DNA from: JANWVO01 sp964458495
Lineage (GTDB): Bacteria; Acidobacteriota; Terriglobia; Bryobacterales; Bryobacteraceae
DNA: 64,000 nucleotides
Assembly: GCA_964458495.1 (NCBI GenBank)
Contig: CAYWJB010000001.1
Span: forward strand, 62,001 to 126,000
Direction of reading: 5' to 3'
How positions within the stretch are numbered: the stretch's first letter is position 1; every line of letters begins with the position of its first letter. This document shows, in pieces, positions 8,180-17,582 of this stretch. The notes under the pieces were generated by a model. The model was given only the letters and a program-made list of their open reading frames with translations, was not told where the DNA came from and did no database searches. The translations under genes and the position numbers were made by a program.

Positions 8180-8959
8180 TCAGCGCAGCGGCGAGAAGGA
8201 GGCGGCGCGGTACAGGGCGATCTGAATGACGCTGCTGATCTGCCCGTGCCGGCCGATGGACTCCGCGCGCACCTTCACCCACTCCGGATCCGCGCCGAAG
8301 GCGGCCCACGCTTTCTCGCGCGCCGCCAGCGAGTCGAACGGCGTGAGGTAAACGAGATTCGGCTTGTGCGGGCCGGCGAGCGTCGAGCCGTACAGCAGCG
8401 GGTGGATGCCCGAGCGGTGGAAGATGGGGATCTCCGGACCCGCAAAGCGCTCATGCAGCGCTTTCAGTTGCCGCTCGGTGGGCGAGTGGTAGAGGCGCAG
8501 CTCGAACACGCGCGGCTGCGGCAGCGCGGGCAGCGCGGCGGGCAGCGGAGGGCTGTAGGGCGCCGCCTCGACGAGCGTCTCGGAATACTCCTCGTAGGGC
8601 GCCTCCTCGCCCGCCTCCATGGCGGCAAGAGCGCCGCGGAATTCATCGTCGCCGGCAAGCCGCGCGCGCGCCTGCATCCACTGGTCGAGAGAGTCGTAAG
8701 GGGTGACGCACGCCACCTGCGGCATATGCGCCGCCACCAGGGCCTCCAGCACGGCGGCGGGCGCGGGCAAGCCGAGCCTGCGGCGCGCCGCCAGGGCGCC
8801 TTTTTCAAGGAACGCGAGAACGCGGCCGGGCTGGCTGCCGTTCCTCAGGTAGTACTGCTCGAGGACGAAGAAGCGTGGGGCGCGGGGCGCGCCGGCGTTT
8901 TGGGCGAAGCCGTCCATGAGTGCCGCTCCGGGAAGCGAGAGAAATTGCCGTCGTTGCAT
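8180..8959 (-). CDS. NIPSNAP-family protein with twin-arginine-type signal
   Basis: 259 residues from ATG 8959; the longer open frame to 9217 runs through the divergent gene's start and is not credible. MQRRQFLSLPGAALMDGFAQ looks like a short Tat-type signal. Two NIPSNAP-like ferredoxin-fold repeats follow: FFVLEQYYLRNGSQPGRVLAFLE in the first half and VFELRLYHSPTERQLKALHERF in the second, the second ending in NLVYLTPFDSLAAREKAW. NIPSNAP domains form alpha/beta barrels of largely unknown function. The gene is convergent with rseP and its start is only 31 bases from the start of the divergent phosphoesterase gene, suggesting shared regulation. Confidence 0.8.
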   Translation of the reverse strand: MQRRQFLSLPGAALMDGFAQNAGAPRAPRFFVLEQYYLRNGSQPGRVLAFLEKGALAARRRLGLPAPAAVLEALVAAHMPQVACVTPYDSLDQWMQARARLAGDDEFRGALAAMEAGEEAPYEEYSETLVEAAPYSPPLPAALPALPQPRVFELRLYHSPTERQLKALHERFAGPEIPIFHRSGIHPLLYGSTLAGPHKPNLVYLTPFDSLAAREKAWAAFGADPEWVKVRAESIGRHGQISSVIQIALYRAASFSPLR

Positions 8960-8990
8960 TCGGGGAACCCGCTTTGAAAGAGTAACAGAA

Positions 8991-11678
8991 GTGAGCTGCA
9001 ATTGGCGGGCTCCGTGGCCCATTTTCTTGTGCGCCGCCCTGACGGCGGCCGACTTCCGTCCGCCTGCCGGGACGCGAACCGCAGCGCGCAGGCCGGGCGC
9101 AGAGACGATCCTGCCCGGCGGGCGCATGGTGACACCGCTGGGCCGGCAGTTCAACACCGGGCCGGGCGCGTTCGGCCTGGCCGTCAGCCCGGATGGCAAG
9201 CTGGCCGTGACGGCCAACGGCGGTCCGAACCGCTATTCGCTCACCGTGCTCGACATGTCGGACGAGCCGTGGCGCGCGCGGGAGCTGCGCACCAAGCCGA
9301 AGGAAGAGGAGGCATCGAGCCCCGAGGACGACTGGCGCAGCGTGTTCATGGGCCTCGCGTTCTCCGGTAACCGCAGGCTGTTCGCCAGCGAGGGCAACTC
9401 CGGGCGGGTGCGCGAGATCGGCCTGCCGGGCGGCCAGGTTTACCGCGTGCTGGAGCTGAACCAGGGACCGTGGCGCGACAGCTACTCCGGCGATCTCGCC
9501 TATGACGCGCAGCGGCGCATCTTGTACGTGGTGGACCAGGCCAACTTTCGCGTGGCCGTCTTCGATGCGCGCTCCGGCCGGATGCTGGCCAGCGTGCGCA
9601 CCGGGCGGCTGCCGTTCAAGGCGGCCCTCTCGCCGGACGCGAAGCGACTCTATGTAACCAACATCGGGATGTTCGAGTACAAGCCCGTGCCTGGCGCGGA
9701 CAAAGAGAACGCGCGCGAGACAGGACTTCCCTTCCCCGCCTTCGGTTTCCCCTCGCGCGAGGCCGAGAGAGGCGCGCGGCGAGAGACGGCGCGCGGTCCG
9801 GTGGACGTGCCCGGGCTGGGCGACCCGAACGTGGAGGAGTCGAACTCGCTTTGTGTGATCGATGTCGCCGATCCCCGCGCGCCCCGCGTGCTGCGCTTCA
9901 TCCGCACGGGGAAGCCGTTCGGGCCGGAGAGCCTCGGCGGGGCCAGCCCTTCGGGCGTCGCCGCCACCGCAGGCGCCATCTACGTCAGCAACGGCAATCA
10001 GGACACGGTGACGGTGATCGACGCCCTCACGCTGATGGTGCGGGCGACGATCGAGCTCCGCATCCCGAGGCTTGAGGCGTGGCGCGGGATTCTGCCCGTA
10101 GGGCTGGCGCTGGACCTGACCCACGGGCGGCTTCTGGTGGCTGAGGCGGGGATCAACGCCGTTGGCGTGATCGACCTTGCCACCCACCGGCTGGCGGGCC
10201 ACCTCCCGGCGGGGTGGTTCCCCACGGCGGTGGCGGCGGACCGCGGCAGGGTCTTCGTGGCCAGTGCCAAGGGCCTCGGCACGGGCCCCAACGCCACGCG
10301 CACGGCGCCGCTGGAGCGGAGCTTCCAGGGCGAGCTGCGGCAGGGGCTGCTGAGCGTGTACGAGCCGCCGCTGAACCGTATGTTGGCCTTCCACACGCAA
10401 GCGGTGATGGCCAACAACGGGTTCCTGCCCGTGGCCGAGGAGCCGCGCCCGCTGCCGTTCGAGTTGAGGCACGTGGTGCTGATCGTCAAGGAGAACCGCA
10501 CCTTCGATGAAGTGCTGGGCGACGTGACGCAGGACGTGGCGGGGCCTCTGCGCGCCGCGCCCGAGCTGGCGCGCTTCGGCCGCCGCGGCTGGGTGCAGCT
10601 CGACAAGTACTCGCTCCGTACGCGCCTCGAGAAGCAGTTCTACAACATCACGCCTAACCATCACGCTCTCGTGCAGCGCTACGCCTTCAGCGACAATTTC
10701 TACGCTGACAGCGAGGTGAGCGTCGACGGACACCACTGGCTGGTCGGATCGTACCCGAACGCCTGGACCGAATCCTCGCTGATGGCTGCCTATGGCGGGC
10801 AAAAGGATTTCCGGTTCCCCACGCCCGCACCGGGACGCCTGCAATTCGCGCAGAGCAACTCCAGCCTGCACCCGGAGGAACAACTGGAAGCCGGAGCGCT
10901 ATGGCACCACCTGGAGCGCCACGGGATTTCTTTCCGCAATTTCGGCGAGGGCTTCGAGCTGGCGGGCGTGGTGGAAGAGCCCGGCCAGATGCCCACCGGC
11001 GCGCGGTTCCTGACCAATGTGCCGATGCCGCGCCCGCTGTGGGAGAACACGTCGCGGAATTACCCGCAGTACAACACCAACATCCCGGACCAGTACCGCG
11101 CCGACGCCTTCATCCGCGAGATCGAAGAACTGTACGTCAAGCCGGGCAAGGAGCTGCCACGCTTCGTCTACATCCACCTTCCCAACGATCACCTGGCGCG
11201 GCCGCGCCCCGGCGACGGCCACCCCTTCCAGGCATCCTACATGGCCGACAACGACTTCGCGCTGGGGCGCATTCTGGAGTACCTGTCAAAGACGAAGTGG
11301 TGGCGGAGCATGGCCGTGTTCATCACCGAAGATGACGCGCAAGGGGGAGTCGATCATGTCGACAGCCACCGGACGCTGCTGCTCATCGCCGGCCCGTTCG
11401 CGCGGAAGAACTACGCCTCGCGCACCAATGCCAGCTTCCCTGCCCTGCTGAAGACGGTGTTCCGGATTCTCGGGCTGCCGCCATTGAACCTGTTCGACGC
11501 CACCGCGGCGGACCTCTCCGACTGCTTCACCAGCATCCCCGACTTCGCGCCGTTCGAAGCCATTCTGCCCGAGCCGGAGATCTTCGACCCGGCCAAGGCC
11601 AAGGATCCCGCCGATCCGGAGCCGCCCCCTCGAATGGACGATCCCGCCGTACTGCGCGAGCAGCACCGGAAGCGCTGA
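8991..11678 (+). CDS. Secreted beta-propeller / phosphoesterase fusion protein (YncE-type plus PF04185-like)
   Basis: Called from GTG 8991 (895 residues) because this gives a signal peptide (NWRAPWPIFLCAALTAA); no ATG lies nearby. The first ~480 residues are a YncE/SMP-30-like propeller with repeats such as GLAVSPDGKLAVTANGG and ALSPDAKRLYVTNIG. From ~495 a phosphoesterase domain of the acid phosphatase/phospholipase C type begins with IVKENRTFDEVLGDV and continues with TPNHHALVQRYAFSDNFY, SVDGHHWL and ITEDDAQGGVDHVDSH. These His/Asp/Glu clusters are likely metal ligands. Such fusions are frequent in Acidobacteriota, but the substrate is unknown. A relative with the same architecture is encoded at 24682-27177. 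Confidence 0.85.
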   Translation: MSCNWRAPWPIFLCAALTAADFRPPAGTRTAARRPGAETILPGGRMVTPLGRQFNTGPGAFGLAVSPDGKLAVTANGGPNRYSLTVLDMSDEPWRARELRTKPKEEEASSPEDDWRSVFMGLAFSGNRRLFASEGNSGRVREIGLPGGQVYRVLELNQGPWRDSYSGDLAYDAQRRILYVVDQANFRVAVFDARSGRMLASVRTGRLPFKAALSPDAKRLYVTNIGMFEYKPVPGADKENARETGLPFPAFGFPSREAERGARRETARGPVDVPGLGDPNVEESNSLCVIDVADPRAPRVLRFIRTGKPFGPESLGGASPSGVAATAGAIYVSNGNQDTVTVIDALTLMVRATIELRIPRLEAWRGILPVGLALDLTHGRLLVAEAGINAVGVIDLATHRLAGHLPAGWFPTAVAADRGRVFVASAKGLGTGPNATRTAPLERSFQGELRQGLLSVYEPPLNRMLAFHTQAVMANNGFLPVAEEPRPLPFELRHVVLIVKENRTFDEVLGDVTQDVAGPLRAAPELARFGRRGWVQLDKYSLRTRLEKQFYNITPNHHALVQRYAFSDNFYADSEVSVDGHHWLVGSYPNAWTESSLMAAYGGQKDFRFPTPAPGRLQFAQSNSSLHPEEQLEAGALWHHLERHGISFRNFGEGFELAGVVEEPGQMPTGARFLTNVPMPRPLWENTSRNYPQYNTNIPDQYRADAFIREIEELYVKPGKELPRFVYIHLPNDHLARPRPGDGHPFQASYMADNDFALGRILEYLSKTKWWRSMAVFITEDDAQGGVDHVDSHRTLLLIAGPFARKNYASRTNASFPALLKTVFRILGLPPLNLFDATAADLSDCFTSIPDFAPFEAILPEPEIFDPAKAKDPADPEPPPRMDDPAVLREQHRKR

Positions 11679-11681
11679 CGG

Positions 11682-12083
11682 CTACCGCCGGGTGCGCGGC
11701 TCGGGCTGAAGGAACTCGTGTTCCACCCATCCGGTGCGGCCTTCGAGCGGCCCCTCGAGGATCTGGACCTGCCGGCGGCTGACCGACTCGGCCAGCACTT
11801 TCACGCGCGTGCCTGCCAGGACCGGGAACGCCGTCTGATTGTCGGCGCACGCTTTCAGGTAATCCTGGTTGCGCTCGGCCATGGCGGCCTGGACCGGATA
11901 ACAATCATCCTTCCGTTGGGCAAGCCAGACCTCTCCGCCGGAGGGCGCGGCCAGCACGGCGAGGTCGCCCTTGTGAAGAATGCGAACAGTCTGCGTCTCG
12001 GGCTTGAGACGCCACGCCTGGCCGACGGCGAAGAGGATGACGAAACTGCCGGCGATCACGGCGGCATAGGCGAGCTTTCTCAT
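11682..12083 (-). CDS. Hypothetical membrane-anchored or secreted protein with SH3-like region
   Basis: 133 residues from ATG 12083, which gives the N-terminal hydrophobic helix KLAYAAVIAGSFVILFAVGQAW (signal anchor). The rest contains VRILHKGDLAVLAAPSGGEVWLA, a pair of Cys in DDCYPVQAAMAERNQDYLKAC and a closing beta-rich stretch (VLAGTRVKVLAESVSRRQVQILEG then GRTGWVEHEFLQ) that resembles a bacterial SH3 domain. I do not recognise a family name. It is convergent with the phosphoesterase gene (3-base gap) and divergent from the rimP operon. Confidence 0.65.
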   Translation of the reverse strand: MRKLAYAAVIAGSFVILFAVGQAWRLKPETQTVRILHKGDLAVLAAPSGGEVWLAQRKDDCYPVQAAMAERNQDYLKACADNQTAFPVLAGTRVKVLAESVSRRQVQILEGPLEGRTGWVEHEFLQPEPRTRR

Positions 12084-12161
12084 GGAACGCCTCCCTGTAG
12101 CCGGGTATTTTCCCGCCCCTATTCTCAGGCTCGCGGGCCGGAAGTGCAAGGGGCAGTGGTG

Positions 12162-12167
12162 TATACT
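12162..12167 (+). promoter_or_regulatory. Possible -10 box for the rimP operon
   Basis: TATACT sits 18 bases upstream of the leader stem. A convincing -35 box at the standard distance was not found, so this is tentative. A start near 12174 would place the whole hairpin region inside the transcript. Confidence 0.35.
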
Positions 12168-12179
12168 GGGGATATCGAA

Positions 12180-12221
12180 CCCTGCTGGTGGGCGAAAGCC
12201 CACTTTTTTGTTGGAGCAGGG
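12180..12221 (+). promoter_or_regulatory. rimP leader: terminator-like hairpin inside a second stem
   Basis: GTGGGC (12188-12193), loop GAAA and GCCCAC (12198-12203) followed by six T (12204-12209) make a classic intrinsic terminator ahead of rimP. It is enclosed by CCCTGCT (12180-12186) and AGCAGGG (12215-12221), which are exact complements. Terminator-like hairpins before rimP-nusA are known in other bacteria (a rimP leader motif has been described); the flanking second stem here is what the sequence shows directly. NusA itself is encoded downstream, so feedback attenuation is a natural hypothesis. Confidence 0.6.
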
Positions 12222-12272
12222 CTTCAGCGTCGCGGCGGCCTCCGGGCGCGCCCGCGGAAGTCGAAAGTGCCG

Positions 12273-12749
12273 ATGTCATCCGCCACACGAGACAGCGTGA
12301 TCCAGAGGGTCGCGGAGATCGCCGGGCGCGCCGCGAGGCGTGAAGGGCTATCCGTGTGGGACGTGGAGATGGCGGGCGGCGGGCGGCGGCGGGTGCTGCG
12401 CATCTACATCGACAAGCCGGGCGGCGCGACGCTGGAAGACTGCGAGCGGATCTCGCAGCAAGTCGGCGCCGTGCTGGACGCCGAGGACGTGGTGCCGGGC
12501 GAGAGCTATCAACTGGAGGTCAGCACGCCCGGCGTCGAGAGGCGACTGCTGCGGCCGTCGCATTTCCGGCAGTGCCTCGGCCAGCAGGCGCGTCTGCAAT
12601 TGAAAGAACCCGTGGAAGGGCAGCGCCGCTGGGAGGGCTTGCTCGGGGGTGTGGAGGAAGACTGCGTGGTCCTTCACGCCGCAAACGGCAAGACCATCCG
12701 TGTCCGGATGGAAATCATCGAAAAGGCGAATTTGAAGTTCGAGTGGTGA
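12273..12749 (+). CDS. rimP: Ribosome maturation factor RimP
   Basis: 158 residues from ATG 12273 (a GTG two codons earlier is possible; GGAAG lies just before it). RimP assists 30S subunit assembly. Family features are IAGRAARREGLSVWDVEMAGGGRRRVLRIYID in the N-terminal domain, DCERISQQVGAVLD, the strongly conserved YQLEVSTPGVERRL, and a C-terminal SH3-like domain ending in IEKANLKF. It heads the operon rimP-nusA-infB-DUF503-rbfA and sits behind a hairpin leader. nusA follows after a 45-base gap. Confidence 0.95.
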   Translation: MSSATRDSVIQRVAEIAGRAARREGLSVWDVEMAGGGRRRVLRIYIDKPGGATLEDCERISQQVGAVLDAEDVVPGESYQLEVSTPGVERRLLRPSHFRQCLGQQARLQLKEPVEGQRRWEGLLGGVEEDCVVLHAANGKTIRVRMEIIEKANLKFEW

Positions 12750-12794
12750 ACCGCGAGGTTCGCCCGAGAATGCGGAGCGAGAGGAGCAAAACGC

Positions 12795-14330
12795 TTGGCA
12801 TCCATCAAAGAGTCGATCGAGATCCTGAGCAAGGAGAAAGGCATTGACCCGCAGGTCGTGCTGGACGCGGTGAAGGACGCCATGCTGGTGGCCGCCCGGA
12901 AGCAGTTCAAGGGCGGCGAGGAGCTGGCCGCCGACATCGACGAGCGCACGGGCAACATCCTGCTGTACGCCCTGAAGACGGTGGTCGAGAAGGTGTCGGA
13001 CCCGGCGCTGGAGATCTCGCTGGCGGAGGCGCGGAAGCTGGATGCGCAGGCCGAGGTGGGCGCCCAGGTGCGCGTGCCCAAGCCGACCGAGGCGCTCGGC
13101 CGCATCTCGGCGCAGACGGCCAAGCAGGTGATCCTGCAGAAGGTGCGGGAGGCGGAACGGGACAACATTTGCGCGGAGTTCTCCGGCCGCGTGGGCGAGC
13201 TGGTCAACTGCACGGTGAAGCGGATCGAAGGGCCGGACATCGTGGTGGAGATCGGCAAGGCCGAGGCGCGGCTGCCGAAGAAAGAACAGAGCCGGCTGGA
13301 GAGCTTCAGCATCGGCGAGCGCGTGCGGTGCGTGATCAAGAGCGTCGAAAAGACGGGCAAGAACGCGGGCGTCATCGTCTCGCGCGCCGCGCCCGAACTG
13401 GTGATGCGGCTGTTCGAGCAGGAGGTGCCGGAGATCTACGACGGCACGGTGGTGATCCGCGCCTGCGCGCGCGAAGCCGGCGAACGGACCAAGATCGCCG
13501 TGCTCAGCCGGGACCGGGACGTCGACTGCGTGGGCGCCTGCGTGGGCATGAAGGGCATGCGCGTGCAGTCCATTATCCGCGAGCTGCGCGGCGAAAAGAT
13601 CGACATCATCGAATACAGCGACGATCCGGTGCAATTCGCCACCCACGCGCTCAGCCCGGCCCGGATTTCCAGGATTTCAGTTCTGGATTCGGCCGAAAAA
13701 TACATGGAAGTCATTGTCGACGACACCCAGCTTTCCCTTGCCATCGGGAAAAAGGGGCAAAACGTGCGGCTGGCGGCGAAGCTGCTCGGCTGGCGCATCG
13801 ACATCAAGACCGAAGAGGAAAAGCGGCGGGAGGTGGAGGCCGGCATGGCGGCGATGGCGATCGGCACGCCGCTCAGCGTGCTGATCGACTTCGGCCTGTC
13901 CGAAGAGGCGGTGCAAAACCTTCTGGCGGCCGGGATCGGATCGGTGGAAAAACTCGGCGCCATGACGCCGGAAGAGCTGCTGGAAATCGAGGGAATTTCC
14001 GAAGAATATCTCCGGCAAATCGGCATTGCGGTCAACTCCTGGTACCAGAATCAGGAGAGCCAGCCGCAGCCGGCGGGCGGCACGGAGCCGCCGGCCGGGG
14101 CCGCAGCGCCGGGCGCCGGGGCTGCACAGACGGGAGCCGCCGGACCGGAGGCCGCCTCCGAAGCGCCCGCCGCGGAAGAAGCCGCTGCCGCAACTCCGCC
14201 TTCCATCCCCGGAGCGGCGGAAGAGGACGAAACAGCGGCTGCGGCGCCATCTGCCGGGGAAATACCGGCTGATGAATCTGATACGATGAAATCCACGGGT
14301 CTAGCGGAAGAAGAACCAGCCGGACAGTGA
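12795..14330 (+). CDS. nusA: Transcription termination/antitermination factor NusA
   Basis: 511 residues; the start is TTG at 12795 with GAGGAG before it. Domains in order: N-terminal RNA-polymerase-binding region (1-~125), S1 domain (~130-200; VGELVNCTVKRIEG), and KH1/KH2 (~225-345) with VGACVGMKGMRVQSI and LAIGKKGQNVRLA. A helix-hairpin-helix acidic-repeat-like segment follows (~365-415; GIGSVEKLGAMTPEELLEIEG). The last ~90 residues are low-complexity Ala/Pro/Glu, not part of the usual NusA core. NusA controls pausing, rho-independent termination and antitermination. Second gene of the rimP operon; ylxR, often found next, is absent. Confidence 0.96.
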   Translation: MASIKESIEILSKEKGIDPQVVLDAVKDAMLVAARKQFKGGEELAADIDERTGNILLYALKTVVEKVSDPALEISLAEARKLDAQAEVGAQVRVPKPTEALGRISAQTAKQVILQKVREAERDNICAEFSGRVGELVNCTVKRIEGPDIVVEIGKAEARLPKKEQSRLESFSIGERVRCVIKSVEKTGKNAGVIVSRAAPELVMRLFEQEVPEIYDGTVVIRACAREAGERTKIAVLSRDRDVDCVGACVGMKGMRVQSIIRELRGEKIDIIEYSDDPVQFATHALSPARISRISVLDSAEKYMEVIVDDTQLSLAIGKKGQNVRLAAKLLGWRIDIKTEEEKRREVEAGMAAMAIGTPLSVLIDFGLSEEAVQNLLAAGIGSVEKLGAMTPEELLEIEGISEEYLRQIGIAVNSWYQNQESQPQPAGGTEPPAGAAAPGAGAAQTGAAGPEAASEAPAAEEAAAATPPSIPGAAEEDETAAAAPSAGEIPADESDTMKSTGLAEEEPAGQ

Positions 14331-14392
14331 CGGAGCGAGTGCAGGGAAGGAGTGGAAGTGGCCGTCCTCTGTGACGAGGCGGCTTGCCAGGT

Positions 14393-17300
14393 ATGAGCAA
14401 GATTCGCATCAACGAGCTCGCCCGCGAGCTGGAGGTAAAGCCCGGCGTCATTCTGGAAATGCTTCCCGAGCTCGGCGTCACGGAAAAGAAGACGCATTCG
14501 AGTTCGATCGAAGACGCGGTGGCCGACCAGATCCGGGCGAAGGTTCGCGGCGAGTCGACGCCGGCAGGAGCTCCCTCCCCGGCCCCTGAGGCGCCCTCTG
14601 CGGCAGCCGTAGAGGCAGCCGGGACGCCTTTATCACCTGCTCCAGCACCTCCCGCCGGGGCGACCGCACCGGCCATGCCCGAAGAAGCGAAGGCCGTGGA
14701 GGCGCCCGCCACCGCTCCTGCAACCCCTGCGGCCCTTACGGCGCCCGAGGCGGCGCCCGACGTGCCGCGTCACGCCGCTCCGGCTGTGGCAGCGCCTCCC
14801 GCTCCGCCGCGGCCCGGCGCTCCGGCCGCACCCAGAATTCCGATTCCTCCTGTTCACGGGGCGGGGCCCTCGCGGCCCGCGCCGCCGCCTACGCCCCACG
14901 TGCCACCTATCCCGATCCCCCCCAGAACCGCAGCGCCGCTGACCCAGCCGGCGGAGAAGAGATCGGCCGCGCCTCCGATCCCCAAGCCTCCGGCCATTCC
15001 GGTACCCCCGGTCTCCCCGGTTTTGAGGCAGCGGCCCGGCGCGCCGGCTGCGCCGGCCGCTCCTTCCACGCCCGCGCCTGCTCCTCCGGCCGCACCTGCG
15101 CCTGCTCCGCCTGCTCCCAAGGCGCCGCCGGCTGCTGCGGCGCCGGCCGCACCTCCTGCGGCGAAGACTATGCCCGCAGCGCCGAAGCCTGCTCCTGCGG
15201 CCCCGCGAGTGGCTCCACCGCCCGCAGCCCCCCGGCCTTCCGGACCGCGTCCCGGCCAGATCCTTTCCGGGCCGCGTCAGCCCCTGCCCGGCGGCGAGGT
15301 TCCCCGCTCTCCTGTTGTCGCCCCGGGCATTCCCAAGCCCCCGGTGCTGAAGCAGCCTTCGCGCCAGCCCGGAGCGGAAAGCCAGGCGGCTTCTCCCGGC
15401 GCGGCGCAGCCGGCAGCCGGGCGGCCTCTGGCTGGACAGCCGGTGGCCCGCCCCGTGGTTCCGCCAAGCCCCGAGATTCTGGAGAGACTGAGGCAGACAC
15501 AGGCCCGCGCGGTGCCCGGACAGCCGGCGCCTCCGAGGCCGGGAATGCCGACGCCCGGGCAGCCGATTTACCCGGGCGCGCGGCGGACCGGCGGGCCGGG
15601 CAGACCAGGGCAGGCGGCGCCCGGCGGACGCCCGATGCGCGGACGCGGACCGCATCCCACGACGCCTGTGCTCGAGCCCCCGCCGCCATCCACGGAAGCG
15701 CGGCGCGATGCAGGCAAGAAGCGCCCCACCCAGCGGGAGCGAGAACTCGAGCGCGAAGGCATTCTCAAACCCGTGGGCCGCAGGCAGGAGCCCATGGCGT
15801 TGCCCGTGGTCGACAAGGACATCCCCATCTCGGAAGGCATCACCGCCAAAGAGCTGAGCGAGAAGCTCGGCGTCAAGGCCAACCTCGTCATCAAAAGGCT
15901 GGTGGAGCGCGGCGTGTTCGCCACCATCAACCAGCCGCTCGATATGCGTCTGGCGGAAGACCTGTGCCGCGATTTCGGCGCCCGCCCCACGCGGATGAGC
16001 TACGAGGAAGAGGCCGTGCAGGAGGTCGAACTGACCGAAGTGGCGGCCGATCTCGAGCCGCGCCCGCCCGTGGTCACCGTGATGGGCCATGTCGACCACG
16101 GCAAGACATCGCTGCTCGACGCCATCCGGGAAACCAACGTGGCCGACCGCGAGGCAGGCGGCATCACGCAGCATATCGGCGCCTATTCGGTGGAGGTGAA
16201 CAACCGCAAGATCGTCTTCATCGATACTCCGGGTCACGAGGCCTTCACCCGCATGCGCGCCCGCGGCGCCGAGGTGACTGACATCGTGGTGCTGGTGGTG
16301 GCCGCCGACGACGGCGTGATGCCGCAGACGCGCGAGGCCATCGATCACGCCCGCGCCGCGGGCGTCCCCATCATCGTCGCGGTGAACAAGATCGACAAGC
16401 CCGACGCGCAGCCCGAACGCGTCAAGCAGCAACTCACCGAGCTGGGCCTGATGCCCGAAGAGTGGGGCGGCGACACGCCCTTCGTCCCGGTCAGCGCCAA
16501 GCAGCGGCAGAACATCGACCTGCTGCTCGAAATGATCCTGCTGGTGGCCGACATGCAGGAACTGAAGGCCAACCCGAACCGGCCCGCCGTGGCGACCGTG
16601 CTCGAAGCCAAGCTCGACAAGGGGCGCGGGCCCGTGGCCACGGTCATCGTGGGCAACGGCACCCTTCGCACAGGGGACTATTGCCTGTGCGGCGCCGTAT
16701 TCGGGAAGATCCGCGCGCTGTACAACGACACCGGCCAGCAGGTGAAGGAGGCAGGGCCGTCGATGCCGGTCGAAATCGTCGGCCTCGAATCGCTGCCCGA
16801 GGTCGGCGACTCGCTCCAGGTGGTCACCGATGTCGCCAAGGCGCGGCAGATCGCCGAATTTCGCGAAACCAAGGCGCGCGAAGCCGCGCAGGCCAGAACG
16901 CGCGTCTCGCTCGAACAGCTCCACACGCAGTTGCGCGAGGGCGAGGTCAAGGAGCTCAACATCATCCTGAAGGCGGACGTGGGCGGCACTGCCGAGGTGC
17001 TGTCGGAAACGCTGCGGAAACTCTCCACCGAAAAGGTCCAGATCCGCGTCATCTCCGCCGGCGTCGGCGCCATCACGGAAAGCGACGTCGACCTCGCCGA
17101 CGCCTCCAATGCGATCATCATCGGCTTCAACGTCCGCCCGGACCGCAAGGCGCAGGAGCGCGCCGAGCAGGAGAAGGTGGATATCCGCCTCCACACCATC
17201 ATCTACGAGCTGACCGACGAGATCCGCAAGGCCATGCTGGGCATGCTGGAGCCCGTCTACCGCGAGGTCTACCGCGGCCGCGCCGAGGTCAAGGAGATCT

Positions 17301-17566
17301 TCCGAATCGCGAAAGTGGGCACGGTGGCCGGCTGCGTCGTGATCGACGGCACCATCCCGCGCGATGCCGAGGTCCGGCTGTTGCGCGACAACGTCGTCGT
17401 CTATACCGGCCGCATCGAGTCCCTCAAGCGGTTCAAGAACGACGCAAGCGAGGTGCGGCAGGGACAGGACTGCGGCATGGCGCTGGCCAACTTCCAGGAC
17501 ATCAAGCCCGGCGACATCATCGAGGCGTTCGCGAAGGAGAAAATGGCGCCGGACCTGGGCGTCTGA
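14393..17566 (+). CDS. infB: Translation initiation factor IF-2 (long form)
   Basis: 1057 residues from ATG 14393. Residues 1-~55 are an IF2_N domain (KIRINELARELEVKPG). A ~370-residue Ala/Pro-rich, low-complexity linker follows, then a second IF2_N module (ITAKELSEKLGVKANLVIK, ~485-530). The GTPase domain begins near 560 with G1 GHVDHGKTS, then DTPGHEAF (G3) and NKIDKPDA (G4). The C-terminal domains II-IV, with EGEVKELNIILKADVGGTAE and a final TVAGCVVIDGTI segment, are complete. IF-2 places initiator tRNA on the 30S subunit. The linker makes it longer than the ~890 residues of the E. coli protein. Start is 62 bases after nusA. Confidence 0.97.
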   Translation: MSKIRINELARELEVKPGVILEMLPELGVTEKKTHSSSIEDAVADQIRAKVRGESTPAGAPSPAPEAPSAAAVEAAGTPLSPAPAPPAGATAPAMPEEAKAVEAPATAPATPAALTAPEAAPDVPRHAAPAVAAPPAPPRPGAPAAPRIPIPPVHGAGPSRPAPPPTPHVPPIPIPPRTAAPLTQPAEKRSAAPPIPKPPAIPVPPVSPVLRQRPGAPAAPAAPSTPAPAPPAAPAPAPPAPKAPPAAAAPAAPPAAKTMPAAPKPAPAAPRVAPPPAAPRPSGPRPGQILSGPRQPLPGGEVPRSPVVAPGIPKPPVLKQPSRQPGAESQAASPGAAQPAAGRPLAGQPVARPVVPPSPEILERLRQTQARAVPGQPAPPRPGMPTPGQPIYPGARRTGGPGRPGQAAPGGRPMRGRGPHPTTPVLEPPPPSTEARRDAGKKRPTQRERELEREGILKPVGRRQEPMALPVVDKDIPISEGITAKELSEKLGVKANLVIKRLVERGVFATINQPLDMRLAEDLCRDFGARPTRMSYEEEAVQEVELTEVAADLEPRPPVVTVMGHVDHGKTSLLDAIRETNVADREAGGITQHIGAYSVEVNNRKIVFIDTPGHEAFTRMRARGAEVTDIVVLVVAADDGVMPQTREAIDHARAAGVPIIVAVNKIDKPDAQPERVKQQLTELGLMPEEWGGDTPFVPVSAKQRQNIDLLLEMILLVADMQELKANPNRPAVATVLEAKLDKGRGPVATVIVGNGTLRTGDYCLCGAVFGKIRALYNDTGQQVKEAGPSMPVEIVGLESLPEVGDSLQVVTDVAKARQIAEFRETKAREAAQARTRVSLEQLHTQLREGEVKELNIILKADVGGTAEVLSETLRKLSTEKVQIRVISAGVGAITESDVDLADASNAIIIGFNVRPDRKAQERAEQEKVDIRLHTIIYELTDEIRKAMLGMLEPVYREVYRGRAEVKEIFRIAKVGTVAGCVVIDGTIPRDAEVRLLRDNVVVYTGRIESLKRFKNDASEVRQGQDCGMALANFQDIKPGDIIEAFAKEKMAPDLGV

Positions 17567-17582
17567 TGGGCGGAGGCGCGGC

